Shown here piece after piece: positions 1 through 7,093 of a stretch of DNA of 16,256 bases (position 1 is the first letter of the stretch; every line of letters starts with the position of its first letter). The stretch is taken from NCBI GenBank assembly GCA_017537905.1, contig JAFYJX010000019.1, positions 1 to 16,256 on the forward strand. The letters run 5' to 3'. Below the pieces are notes generated by a model. The model was not told where the DNA came from. It searched no databases and was given only the letters and a program-made list of their open reading frames with translations. Made by a program: the position numbers and the translations under genes. The DNA comes from Clostridiales bacterium (lineage in GTDB: Bacteria; Bacillota_A; Clostridia; Saccharofermentanales; Saccharofermentanaceae).

Positions 1-759
1 AAGTGCCTAAAAGAAGGCGGCTCCATCGTTTATTCCACATGCACTTTCTGTGTCGACGAAGACGAGAACCAGATTGCACGTTTTATTGCACGCCATCCTG
101 AATACCACGTTAAGGCACATCCGGAGATCTCCGGCATCACCCATAACGGTGAAGATTCGATCCTGCCAGGTTCCATGAGGATCTGGCCTCATCTGTCCGA
201 AGGCGACGGACACTTCTGCGTCCATATCGTAAAGGGTGAGGAAAAGGACCTTAAATCTGCTTCAGATTACCTGATTTCAGTTGAAGTTAAGACCAAGGAT
301 AAGAATGTCGAAGCGGCAATGGCCATGCTCGATGAAGTCTTATCTGACAAGGGCAGGGAAGACATCCTCAGGGGCGAATTCATCTGCCACGGAACAGGCA
401 TTTTCCAGATGACTTTCGACGAGAAGCTTTTTAAGGGCTTAAAGGTTGTTAAGACGGGACTTTACGTTGGAGATATTAAGCCTCTGAAGTCAGGCAAGAA
501 GGTTTTCGAGCCCTCAAACAGCATCGCGCTGGCGCTCTCACGGTCTGAGATCAGAGATGATTCATATCTGGGCCTTTCCCGTGATGACGACAGGCTCGTC
601 AAATACTTAAGGGGCGAGACCATTTCGGTTACTTCTGAAGACGGCCTGAAGGCTTCAGGAACGATAATTGTAGGCATCGGCAACTATCCGCTCGGCTTTG
701 CCAAGATCAACGGACAGACCGCTAAAAATATGTATCCCAAGGCATGGAGGCTTATATGA
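1..759 (+). CDS. RsmF-like rRNA cytosine-C5 methyltransferase, 3' part (NOL1/NOP2/Sun family)
   Basis: This is the C-terminal 252 residues of a protein whose start lies before the window. The fragment opens in the SAM-dependent methyltransferase domain: YSTCTF at residues 11-16 is family motif VI, and its Cys14 (bases 40-42) is the expected nucleophile that attacks C6 of the target cytosine. RIWPH followed by GDGHF (residues 59-71) is the usual end of the catalytic domain. The remaining ~180 residues match the RsmF-type C-terminal extension, ending in a PUA-like RNA-binding module with YPLGFAK and KNMYPKAWR near the terminus. The family methylates 16S rRNA (E. coli RsmF acts on C1407); the exact target here is inferred only. 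The stop overlaps the next gene's start (ATGA), so the two are probably translationally coupled. Confidence 0.92.
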   Translation, partial: KCLKEGGSIVYSTCTFCVDEDENQIARFIARHPEYHVKAHPEISGITHNGEDSILPGSMRIWPHLSEGDGHFCVHIVKGEEKDLKSASDYLISVEVKTKDKNVEAAMAMLDEVLSDKGREDILRGEFICHGTGIFQMTFDEKLFKGLKVVKTGLYVGDIKPLKSGKKVFEPSNSIALALSRSEIRDDSYLGLSRDDDRLVKYLRGETISVTSEDGLKASGTIIVGIGNYPLGFAKINGQTAKNMYPKAWRLI

Positions 760-1361
760 CGGAATTCAAACTCATTCTTGCGACATCCAACAAGGACAAG
801 GCAAGAGAGATCGCAGAGATATTGGACGGAACACCTTTTGTCGTTACGACAATGAAAGACGAGGGATTTAACCCCGACATCGTTGAAGACGGCAAGACTT
901 TTGAAGAAAATGCTTTGATAAAGGCGCGCGCAGTGCACGCTCTTGCTCCCTCGGCATATGTTATGGCAGATGACTCAGGCCTCTGTATTGACGCGCTTGA
1001 CGGTGCTCCGGGTATCTATTCAGCCAGATTCTGCGGTGAGAATTCAACATATCCCGAGAAATTTGCCAAGATCTTCGAGATGCTTAAGGACGTGCCTGAA
1101 GAAAAGCGCACTGCTAAATTCGTCTGCAGCATCGCTGTAGTAAGACCTGACGGCTCTGAATTTACTGTAAGAGGCGAAATCTGCGGCGTTCTTCATGAAA
1201 AGCCCATGGGAGACGGCGGTTTCGGCTACGATCCTATCTTCTATGTGCCTGAATTCGGCATGACAACCGCCCAGATGACCAAGGAACAGAAGAATTCCAT
1301 AAGCCACAGGGGCAAGGCCTCCAGGGCAATGGCTGAGAAGCTGAAGAAGGAAATCGGCTGA
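756..1361 (+). CDS. rdgB: XTP/dITP pyrophosphatase (RdgB/HAM1 family)
   Basis: A house-cleaning enzyme that hydrolyses dITP, XTP and ITP to monophosphates plus pyrophosphate, keeping deaminated purines out of DNA and RNA. The 201-residue length is normal for the family. All signatures are present: SNKDK (residues 11-15) in the nucleotide-binding loop, ADDSGL with D72/D73 as the metal and catalytic acidic pair, GGFGYDP (154-160) for base recognition, and SHRGKA (183-188) near the C-terminus. I chose ATG 756 over an in-frame ATG at 744. The GGAGG at 746-750 sits five bases before 756, and the ATGA overlap with the methyltransferase stop is typical of coupling. It is followed by a 347-base gap with a large inverted repeat, so it probably ends its transcription unit. 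Confidence 0.95.
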   Translation: MTEFKLILATSNKDKAREIAEILDGTPFVVTTMKDEGFNPDIVEDGKTFEENALIKARAVHALAPSAYVMADDSGLCIDALDGAPGIYSARFCGENSTYPEKFAKIFEMLKDVPEEKRTAKFVCSIAVVRPDGSEFTVRGEICGVLHEKPMGDGGFGYDPIFYVPEFGMTTAQMTKEQKNSISHRGKASRAMAEKLKKEIG

Positions 1362-1390
1362 GAATTTCCGGGAATCAGAACGATAACTGT

Positions 1391-1471
1391 GCCCCAAAAT
1401 TGATATATAAAATTTTGGGGTAAAAAAAGGCCTGTTTTTTGCCCCAAATTTTCAAATAACAAAATTGGGGC
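1391..1471. repeat. Nested inverted repeats of a GCCCCAAAATT element
   Basis: Four related arms alternate here: CCCCAAAATT (1392-1401), AATTTTGGGG (1411-1420), GCCCCAAATTTT (1441-1452) and AAAATTGGGGC (1461-1471). Arms 1 and 2 form a perfect 10-bp stem with a 9-base loop. Arms 3 and 4 form an 11-bp stem with one bulged A. The middle arms can instead pair with each other, extended by an A-run (1422-1428) facing a T-run (1435-1440), giving a ~13-bp hairpin that excludes the other two. It lies 30 bases after the rdgB stop and may act as its terminator, but the classic T-tail directly after a GC-rich stem is absent. It could also be a dispersed palindromic element or an attenuator. Confidence 0.75.
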
Positions 1472-1605
1472 AAACAGAAGGGGAATGTGGCCGTGAAAGC
1501 CGATTATCTCAAATAACGGCACAAAATCATATTAACCCGCCATCAATAACAAAGAATAAGCCTTCCGAGGGTGTCGTTTCGTTGTCATTTATTAATTATA
1601 ATTCG
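1472..1605. other. Non-coding gap upstream of the pheB-like gene
   Basis: The rest of the 347-base gap between rdgB and the ACT-domain gene. I see no convincing gene. An open frame from 1465 to 1704 has no ribosome binding site, a composition unlike the neighbours, and runs through the promoter. GGGTGT at 1569-1574 can pair with ACACCC at 1612-1617 (extended on one side by TTTC/GAAA with a two-base bulge), flanking an AT-rich core. This imperfect dyad reaches into the -35 box of the promoter at 1606-1634 and could be an operator. No T-box, SAM or other riboswitch core was recognised. Confidence 0.4.
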
Positions 1606-1634
1606 TTGAAAACACCCCTTAATCGTGTTAATAT
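1606..1634 (+). promoter_or_regulatory. Sigma-A-type promoter of the pheB-like/hom operon
   Basis: TTGAAA (1606-1611) and TAATAT (1629-1634) are separated by exactly 17 bases. TG at 1626-1627 gives an extended -10 (TGTTAATAT). Initiation would fall near 1641, leaving a leader of about 68 bases before the ATG at 1709. Confidence 0.6.
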
Positions 1635-1708
1635 TGTCAGGCGCGTACAAATGTCCGTCTGTGGAAGTATACTTGGGCGCGAAAAACTCATAGAAAGGTC
1701 TTGACCTT

Positions 1709-2155
1709 ATGCATCAGGATAACCCCGAATATTTCCTCGTCGACAAAAGAGTTTTGCCTGAAGTCTTCATTAAGGTAATGGAAGTTAAGCAGCGTCTTAA
1801 CACCGGTGAGTCCACTTCCGTAAACGAAGCGGTCAGAAAGACAGGGCTTTCCAGAAGTGCATACTACAAGTACAAGGACTCGGTCCTTCCGTTCTATGAG
1901 GCGGCAAGCGGAAAGAAGGTTACGCTCCTTTTGTCCGTTGAGAACTTCCAGGGTATCTTGTCTGAGATAATCCGGACTATCGCGGAATCCCGCGCAAATA
2001 TTCTGACTATCAATCAGAATATCCCGATCAACGGCCTTGCAGATATCTCGATCTCCATTGAGACGGTATCAATGTATGGTACAGTTGATGACATAATCAA
2101 TGATATATCCAAGCTCGCGGGCGTGCGTAAGTGCATGATCCTGAGCAGGGAATAA
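1709..2155 (+). CDS. pheB: PheB-like ACT-domain protein (UPF0735 family)
   Basis: A small (148 aa) likely regulatory protein of the PheB/UPF0735 family. Residues 1-65 carry a helix-turn-helix-like segment with the family hallmark around NEAVRKTGLSRSAYYKYKD. Residues ~70-147 form an ACT domain (a ligand-binding beta-alpha-beta-beta-alpha-beta fold), starting at KVTLLLSVEN and ending VRKCMILS. ACT domains usually bind amino acids. In this family the ligand and DNA target are not firmly established, so a role as an amino-acid-responsive regulator is inferred. A GAAAGG at 1693-1698 serves as ribosome binding site ten bases before the ATG. The homoserine dehydrogenase gene follows 22 bases later in the same direction, as in many Bacillota, which suggests sensing of threonine-family or aromatic amino acids. 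Confidence 0.88.
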   Translation: MHQDNPEYFLVDKRVLPEVFIKVMEVKQRLNTGESTSVNEAVRKTGLSRSAYYKYKDSVLPFYEAASGKKVTLLLSVENFQGILSEIIRTIAESRANILTINQNIPINGLADISISIETVSMYGTVDDIINDISKLAGVRKCMILSRE

Positions 2156-2177
2156 TGAAAGGTAAGGAAAAGTAGAA

Positions 2178-3359
2178 ATGGCAATTAACATCGCAATTTT
2201 AGGCTTCGGTACAGTAGGTTCTGGTGTAGCCGAGACCTTGGATATCAACAAGGATGTTATCGCGAAGCGCGTAGGACAGGAGATCGTTGTAAAGCATATC
2301 CTTGACATCAGGGACTTCCCTGAGAGCAGATTCGCAAGTCTCGTTACACATGATGCAGATGAGGTCTTCACCGACAAGGACATCAAGATCGCAGTAGAGA
2401 CTATCGGCGGTGCGAGGATCGCTTACGAGTACACCAAGCGCGCCCTCTCATCCGGTATCAGCGTTGTTACATCAAATAAAGAGCTCGTATCCACAAAGGG
2501 TCCCGAGCTTATCGAGATAGCTAAGAACAATAACTGCTGCTATCTGTTTGAAGCTGCAGTCGGCGGCGGTATCCCGATCATCAGACCTCTTTATAAGTGC
2601 CTTGCGGCAAATAAGATCACGAAGATCGCAGGTATCGTTAATGGTACAACGAACTACATCCTCTCCCAGATGAAGGATGAGGGTCTGGACTTCGTTACGG
2701 CTTTGAAGCAGGCTCAGGAGAACGGTTTTGCAGAGGCTAATCCTTCTGCGGATATCGACGGTATCGATGCTCAGAGAAAGCTCTCGATCCTTTCCACGAT
2801 CGCAAACGACGGCGATTATATCGCACCTGAAAGCATCTCTGCCGAAGGCATTTCCGCGATCACGACAGACGATATGGCATTTGCTGCATCGATCGGCTGC
2901 GACATCAAGCTCATCGCCCTTTATGAAGCCGGCGAAAAGCCTGTCGCTTTCGTTGCTCCTGCTCTGGTAGACAAGAGCAATCTCCTGTACAACGTAAACG
3001 GCGTATTCAATGCTATCATGGTTGACGGCAACAGCTTGGGCCAGGCTATGTTCTACGGTCAGGGCGCAGGCACGCTTCCTACGGCATCTGCTGTATGCGG
3101 TGACGTTCTTGAGGCTGCTGTAAGCGAGCCTTACGAGAACAGGGATTGGACAAAAGAGAGCGTAGAGATCACACCTTACGATGAGATCACGACTGATATC
3201 GTTATCAGAGTCGATAATGCTGCTGAGGCCGTTGTTAAGGGCTACAGCTGCGTATATCTTTCCGACGAGGCGATCCTCGTTAACGGAATCAAGCATAAGG
3301 AGATCGAAGCACTTGTAGCAGCTACAGGCGCCAAGTTCTGGATGCACTATCTTAAATAA
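2178..3359 (+). CDS. hom: Homoserine dehydrogenase, short form
   Basis: Catalyses NAD(P)H-dependent reduction of aspartate semialdehyde to homoserine, the branch step to threonine and methionine. The Rossmann loop GFGTVGSG occupies residues 9-16. SNKELVS (99-105) and NGTTNY (155-160) are family signatures, and G-x-D-x-x-x-K at 195-201 holds the expected catalytic Asp197/Lys201 pair. At 393 residues it is about 35-40 shorter than Gram-positive enzymes with a full C-terminal ACT domain. The last ~55 residues (from about TTDIVIRVDN) look like an ACT remnant lacking the first helix and its ligand-binding loop. Feedback inhibition by threonine may therefore be weakened or moved to the separate ACT protein encoded just upstream; this is inference. 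AAGGA lies nine bases before the ATG. Confidence 0.95.
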   Translation: MAINIAILGFGTVGSGVAETLDINKDVIAKRVGQEIVVKHILDIRDFPESRFASLVTHDADEVFTDKDIKIAVETIGGARIAYEYTKRALSSGISVVTSNKELVSTKGPELIEIAKNNNCCYLFEAAVGGGIPIIRPLYKCLAANKITKIAGIVNGTTNYILSQMKDEGLDFVTALKQAQENGFAEANPSADIDGIDAQRKLSILSTIANDGDYIAPESISAEGISAITTDDMAFAASIGCDIKLIALYEAGEKPVAFVAPALVDKSNLLYNVNGVFNAIMVDGNSLGQAMFYGQGAGTLPTASAVCGDVLEAAVSEPYENRDWTKESVEITPYDEITTDIVIRVDNAAEAVVKGYSCVYLSDEAILVNGIKHKEIEALVAATGAKFWMHYLK

Positions 3360-3388
3360 GCTGAATAATTTTTCGGAGGAATAGTTAA

Positions 3389-4642
3389 ATGAAGGTACTC
3401 GTAGTAGGCGGCGGCGGAAGAGAGCATGTTATCTGCTGGAAGCTCAAGCAGGATCCCAGGATCACTGAGCTTTACTGCGCACCCGGTAACGGCGGCATCG
3501 CTTCTATAGCTACTTGCGTTAATATCAAGGCTACCGATATCGAAGGCATGGTTGAGTATGCGAAAAAAGAGCAGTTTGACCTCGTTTTCGTTGCTCCCGA
3601 CGATCCGCTCGCAATGGGCATGGTAGATAAGCTTGAAGAAGCAGGAATCAGGAGCTTCGGCCCTAAGGCAAATGCAGCTATCATCGAAGGTTCGAAGGCT
3701 TTCTCCAAAAAGCTCATGAAGAAGTATTCGATCCCTACAGCAAAGTATGAGATCTTCGACGACGAGCAGAAGGCATTAGATTACCTTGAGACACAGCCCA
3801 TGCCGATCGTTATCAAGTGTGACGGCCTGGCATTAGGTAAGGGCGTTATCATTGCCCAGAACCTCGATGAGGCTAAGCAGGCAGTTAAGGACATGATGGA
3901 AGACCAGAAGTTCGGTTCTGCGGGTTCCACGATCGTTATCGAGGAATGCATGACAGGTCCTGAGCTCACTGTGCTCGCTTTCTCTGACGGCAACACATGT
4001 GTTCCTATGGTATCTTCCAGAGACCACAAGAGAGCATATGACCACGACGAAGGTCTTAATACAGGCGGCATGGGTGCTGTTACACCCGGCGCTGACATGA
4101 CTGATGAGCTTAAGGCACGCATTCAGAATGAGATCATCACACCCACAGTTGAAGCACTTAAGAAAGAGGGAAGACCTTTTAAGGGTGTTATCTACTTCGG
4201 CTTGATGCTTACACCCGAAGGCCCTAAGGTTGTTGAGTATAACGCACGTTTCGGAGATCCTGAGGCGCAGGCAGTTCTGCCGCTCCTCGAGAACAGCCTC
4301 CTCGACATTGTTGATGCAGTTATCGACGGCAAGCTCGATCAGGTCGAGTTCAAGTGGAAGAATAAGTGCTCATGCGTTGTTGTCATGGCATCAGGCGGAT
4401 ATCCGCAGAGCTATCAAAAGGGCTACGAGATCACAGGCATCGATACATGCGGCAAGATCGTATTCCAGGCTGGCACCGCGCTTAAGGACGGCAAGCTCGT
4501 TACAAGCGGCGGACGCGTTCTCTGCGTATACGATGAGGCAGATACCCTTGATGAGGCAATCGACGGTGCATACGAAGGCGTTGCTAAGATCACTTTCAAG
4601 GATATGCACTTCCGCCACGACATAGGAAGGACACTCGGTTAA
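3389..4642 (+). CDS. purD: Phosphoribosylamine-glycine ligase (GAR synthetase)
   Basis: Joins glycine to 5-phosphoribosylamine using ATP, the second step of de novo purine synthesis in the cytoplasm. The 417-residue protein has the full family layout: N-terminal GGGGREH loop (residues 7-13), an ATP-grasp domain from about residue 100, NTGGMGA (224-230), and the metal-binding NARFGDPE (285-292), followed by the C-terminal barrel-like domain. A strong GGAGG (3375-3379) lies nine bases before the ATG, and the gene starts 29 bases after hom. No other pur gene is in the window, so purD has been separated from the usual pur cluster. There is no riboswitch in the short gap upstream. The following nadD-yqeK gene starts three bases after the purD stop. 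Confidence 0.97.
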   Translation: MKVLVVGGGGREHVICWKLKQDPRITELYCAPGNGGIASIATCVNIKATDIEGMVEYAKKEQFDLVFVAPDDPLAMGMVDKLEEAGIRSFGPKANAAIIEGSKAFSKKLMKKYSIPTAKYEIFDDEQKALDYLETQPMPIVIKCDGLALGKGVIIAQNLDEAKQAVKDMMEDQKFGSAGSTIVIEECMTGPELTVLAFSDGNTCVPMVSSRDHKRAYDHDEGLNTGGMGAVTPGADMTDELKARIQNEIITPTVEALKKEGRPFKGVIYFGLMLTPEGPKVVEYNARFGDPEAQAVLPLLENSLLDIVDAVIDGKLDQVEFKWKNKCSCVVVMASGGYPQSYQKGYEITGIDTCGKIVFQAGTALKDGKLVTSGGRVLCVYDEADTLDEAIDGAYEGVAKITFKDMHFRHDIGRTLG

Positions 4643-4645
4643 TAA

Positions 4646-5866
4646 ATGAGAATAGGCATCTACGGAGGCTCGTTCGATCCCGTTCATGACGGTCACATAG
4701 CAATGATAAATTCCGCGTTAAAGAGCGGATTCATTGACCTTGTGATCGTTATTCCTTCGGTCAGAAATAATTTCAAGCTCTATGCAAATAAGCTTCCGCC
4801 CCCGTACCGCCTCTTCATGATGCAGGAGACCATAGAGGGCCTCGGCATCAAGAACTGCTTTGTCAGCGACATTGAGTACGGTATTGACGGCGTAAGCTAT
4901 ACGGCCGTTGTTCTTAAGAAACTTACTTCCGAAGAGTATATAAGGGATTTCCTGATCAAAAACGACGTCAAGAAAAAGAAGGCTGAAGAGAATCATGAAT
5001 TCTTCTGGATCATGGGTTCTGATACGCTCGGAACTTTCGAGACGTGGTATAACCCCGGTGAGATCTTAAACTACGTAACGCTCCTGGCTGCCGTAAGGCC
5101 CGGTGATACTACTGACGTTGATAAGGCGGCAGAATCGATAAGGAAGAATCTCGGAGGCAGGGTTGAGATATTCCGTCTTAAGGGCGTTGACTGCTCTTCG
5201 TCCGGAATCACTACTTCAGGTGACTTTTCGATGGTTCCTGAGCCTGCCAGAGAGTTTATCAAAAGACATGCTCTTTATACTGAGAATACCAAGCTCGAAG
5301 GAGTTTCCGAGGAAGCCAAAAAGCAGTTCTACGAGAGCTCTGTCTGGATGTATAAGTACCTGGGCGCGAAAAGGCTTCTTCACACGCTTAACGTAGGCTA
5401 TCTGTCCGCACATCTGGCAGAAGTTTTTGGTTGTGATAAGGACAAGGCCCTGATCGCAGGCGCTTTGCACGATTGCGCGAAAGAGCTCCCTCTCGAAAAG
5501 CAGACTGAAATGGCAAAGAAGTATTCGGGAGACCTTTTCACAGAGAAGAAACTCCTTCATTCGCCTGCAGGCGCTACGTTTGCCAGAGAAGAATTCGGCA
5601 TTGAAGATAAAGAGATCCTCGATGCCATCTGCTACCACACGACGGGCAGGGGCGACATGAGCCTTTTGGAGAAGATCGTATATCTGGCAGACAAGATCGA
5701 ACCGTCAAGGAATTATACTGACTTGTCGCCAATCAGGGCAGCAGCTGAGATCGATCTTGATGATGCAATGAGAATGACTGCTTCTGCAGTAAGGGACAAA
5801 TTTGTTTCACAGGGAAGAGACATTCATCCGATGACAGTCCTCATGATGAAAGATTTAAATATGTAA
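4646..5866 (+). CDS. nadD: Fused nicotinate-nucleotide adenylyltransferase (NadD) and YqeK HD-domain hydrolase
   Basis: A 406-residue fusion of two enzymes that are adjacent separate genes in B. subtilis. Residues 1-213 are NadD (adenylates nicotinate mononucleotide in NAD synthesis), with the nucleotidyltransferase signature GGSFDPVHDGH (7-17) and GSD (124-126). The second signature, normally ISSTxIR, reads CSSSGITT at 183-190, losing the Arg and several following residues. Residues ~220-406 are YqeK, a metal-dependent HD-domain hydrolase known to cleave Ap4A symmetrically. Its metal ligands are all present: H246, H275-D276, H305, H331 in YHTTGR, and D349 in LADKIEPSR. The only ribosome-binding-site candidate is AAGG at 4627-4630 inside purD, 15 bases upstream, so translation is probably coupled to purD. 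NadD activity is less certain than YqeK activity because of the altered motif. Confidence 0.92.
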   Translation: MRIGIYGGSFDPVHDGHIAMINSALKSGFIDLVIVIPSVRNNFKLYANKLPPPYRLFMMQETIEGLGIKNCFVSDIEYGIDGVSYTAVVLKKLTSEEYIRDFLIKNDVKKKKAEENHEFFWIMGSDTLGTFETWYNPGEILNYVTLLAAVRPGDTTDVDKAAESIRKNLGGRVEIFRLKGVDCSSSGITTSGDFSMVPEPAREFIKRHALYTENTKLEGVSEEAKKQFYESSVWMYKYLGAKRLLHTLNVGYLSAHLAEVFGCDKDKALIAGALHDCAKELPLEKQTEMAKKYSGDLFTEKKLLHSPAGATFAREEFGIEDKEILDAICYHTTGRGDMSLLEKIVYLADKIEPSRNYTDLSPIRAAAEIDLDDAMRMTASAVRDKFVSQGRDIHPMTVLMMKDLNM

Positions 5867-5875
5867 CCGTTATTG

Positions 5876-5884
5876 TGTTACAAT
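5876..5884 (+). promoter_or_regulatory. Candidate extended -10 promoter for rsfS
   Basis: TGTTACAAT is an extended -10 element 32 bases before the rsfS start, in the 49-base gap after nadD-yqeK. No good -35 box lies 17 bases upstream. This may add an internal start within the purD-nadD-rsfS run. Confidence 0.35.
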
Positions 5885-5915
5885 CAAAATATCAACAAAC
5901 CTAAGGAGATAAATA

Positions 5916-6260
5916 ATGGACACAAAAGAATTAGCCGCTAAGATCGTTGACATCCTTGATTCAAAGAAGGGTATTGATATCGAGACGATAGACTTAACAG
6001 GAAAGACTGTTCTTGCAGATTATTTCGTTCTTGCCAGCGGTAATTCGACCACACAGATCAAGTCATTGGCAGATGAAGTTGAGTATGTTCTCAAGAAGGA
6101 CTACGACATCACTCCTGACCACATCGAAGGCCGCTCAGGCGACAAGTGGATCCTCTTAGACTATAAGGACGTTGTAGTTCATGTAATGGGCAGAGAAGAG
6201 CGCGAGAACTACAATATCGAGAAGTTCTGGGAGACAAAGCGCAGAGAAGGCGAAGCGTAA
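5916..6260 (+). CDS. rsfS: Ribosomal silencing factor RsfS (Iojap/YbeB family)
   Basis: Binds ribosomal protein uL14 (L14) and blocks joining of the 30S and 50S subunits, lowering translation under nutrient limitation. The 114 residues span one complete family domain: the core DYFVLASGNSTTQIKSLADE (residues 32-51), then the conserved EGRSGDKWILLDYKDVVVHV stretch, and REERENYNIEKFW near the C-terminus. AGGAG (5904-5908) sits seven bases before the ATG. Its place after nadD-yqeK matches B. subtilis yqeL and related clusters across Bacillota. A strong intrinsic terminator begins 34 bases after its stop and closes the unit. Confidence 0.95.
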   Translation: MDTKELAAKIVDILDSKKGIDIETIDLTGKTVLADYFVLASGNSTTQIKSLADEVEYVLKKDYDITPDHIEGRSGDKWILLDYKDVVVHVMGREERENYNIEKFWETKRREGEA

Positions 6261-6294
6261 CTCTTCTAGTAATTTATTTAAAATAATGTTTGAG

Positions 6295-6323
6295 ACCGGC
6301 AAGGAAAATCCTTGTCGGTTTTT
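6295..6323 (+). terminator. Intrinsic terminator after rsfS
   Basis: ACCGGCAAGGA (6295-6305) pairs with TCCTTGTCGGT (6309-6319) to give an 11-bp stem with one G-U pair and an AAA loop. A run of five T (6319-6323) follows directly. Confidence 0.85.
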
Positions 6324-6330
6324 GTATGGT

Positions 6331-6352
6331 TTTGTCGGTAAAAACCGACAAA
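6331..6352. promoter_or_regulatory. Second hairpin between the rsfS terminator and comEA
   Basis: TTTGTCGGT (6331-6339) and ACCGACAAA (6344-6352) form a perfect 9-bp stem with an AAAA loop, seven bases after the terminator T-run and one base before the GAAGGG ribosome binding site of comEA. Its arms resemble those of the preceding terminator (TTGTCGG occurs in both), so arm 6313-6318 could pair with 6345-6350 in an alternative, terminator-breaking structure. It may equally be a duplicated terminator stem. Confidence 0.5.
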
Positions 6353-6373
6353 GAAGGGTGCTATGCTCTTTCT

Positions 6374-7093
6374 ATGAAAAAGAGCGTGGCCACAAAGATC
6401 AAGAAGCTTATCTATCCTATGGCATTCATTCTGGTGATACTCCTGAGTGCCGTATATAAGCTTGTTTTCAAAGGAAATGCGGACTTCTCGGTAAACGCTT
6501 TTAAGAGCGGGAAAACAGAAGTGATCCAGACGGATGAGAGCCATCTGACAGAATCTGGTGAAGCGGGAACTTCAGTGCCGGCCGCTTCTTCGGCGTCATC
6601 AGCAGAGACTGTCCAGCTCATAAGTGTCTATATCTGCGGAGAGGTAATAAATCCGGGCATCTATGAGGCTCCCAAAGGTGTGATGTTAAATGACATCATT
6701 GAAGATGCGGGAGGACTTACGGAGAATGCTTCGGTGAACAATATCAACTTCGTCTATCAGATAACATGCAACATGTCGATCTATATACCATCAAAGTCTG
6801 AGACGGCGAGCGGTTTTAACGGAGGCGACATAATAAGGCAGGACGGCGTATATGTCTGGGGCAGCCAGCAGGGCGGATCAGCAGATCAGGGAAGTACGGG
6901 AATAAGCATAGTTAATATCAATACGGCCACGGTTGATGAGCTTAAGACACTGCCCGGGATCGGAGATGTGACGGCACAGGCGATCGTGGATTACAGAGCC
7001 AAGAATCCTTTTAAGGCTATAGAGGACATCAAGAACGTCTCCGGGATAGGAGACTCGAAATATAACAGGATAAAGGATTATATCTGCGTCTGA
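6374..7093 (+). CDS. comEA: ComEA-like membrane-anchored DNA-binding protein
   Basis: DNA receptor of the competence machinery, anchored in the membrane with its DNA-binding part outside. The 239 residues have the expected layout: a lysine-rich N-terminus and one transmembrane helix (12-32), a Ser/Ala-rich linker, an SLBB domain (about 80-140, beginning VQLISVYICGEV), and a tandem helix-hairpin-helix domain (180-239) with INTATVDELKTLPGIGD and VSGIGDSKYNRI. I chose ATG 6374: the longer frame from TTG 6290 would translate the terminator. GAAGGG (6353-6358) is the likely ribosome binding site, at a long 15-base spacing. No comEB, comEC or comER follows. Similar ComEA-like proteins occur in many Clostridia not known to be competent, so DNA uptake is inferred from the family only. 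Its stop abuts that of birA. Confidence 0.93.
   Translation: MKKSVATKIKKLIYPMAFILVILLSAVYKLVFKGNADFSVNAFKSGKTEVIQTDESHLTESGEAGTSVPAASSASSAETVQLISVYICGEVINPGIYEAPKGVMLNDIIEDAGGLTENASVNNINFVYQITCNMSIYIPSKSETASGFNGGDIIRQDGVYVWGSQQGGSADQGSTGISIVNINTATVDELKTLPGIGDVTAQAIVDYRAKNPFKAIEDIKNVSGIGDSKYNRIKDYICV

Noticed and set aside
1465..1704. Open frame of 79 codons on the plus strand between rdgB and the pheB-like gene.
   Set aside because: It overlaps the inverted repeat and the promoter, has no ribosome binding site and no protein-like composition.
1472..1708. T-box or amino-acid riboswitch controlling the pheB-hom operon.
   Set aside because: The leader after the predicted start is only about 68 bases, and I found no T-box motif, terminator/antiterminator pair or known riboswitch core in it.
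2472..3347. A 291-residue open frame on the minus strand opposite hom.
   Set aside because: It is entirely antisense to homoserine dehydrogenase, shows no recognisable family features and has no ribosome binding site; it results from the codon bias of hom.
5861..5915. Intrinsic terminator between nadD-yqeK and rsfS.
   Set aside because: No stem with a T-run is present; the gap holds only an extended -10 candidate and the rsfS ribosome binding site.
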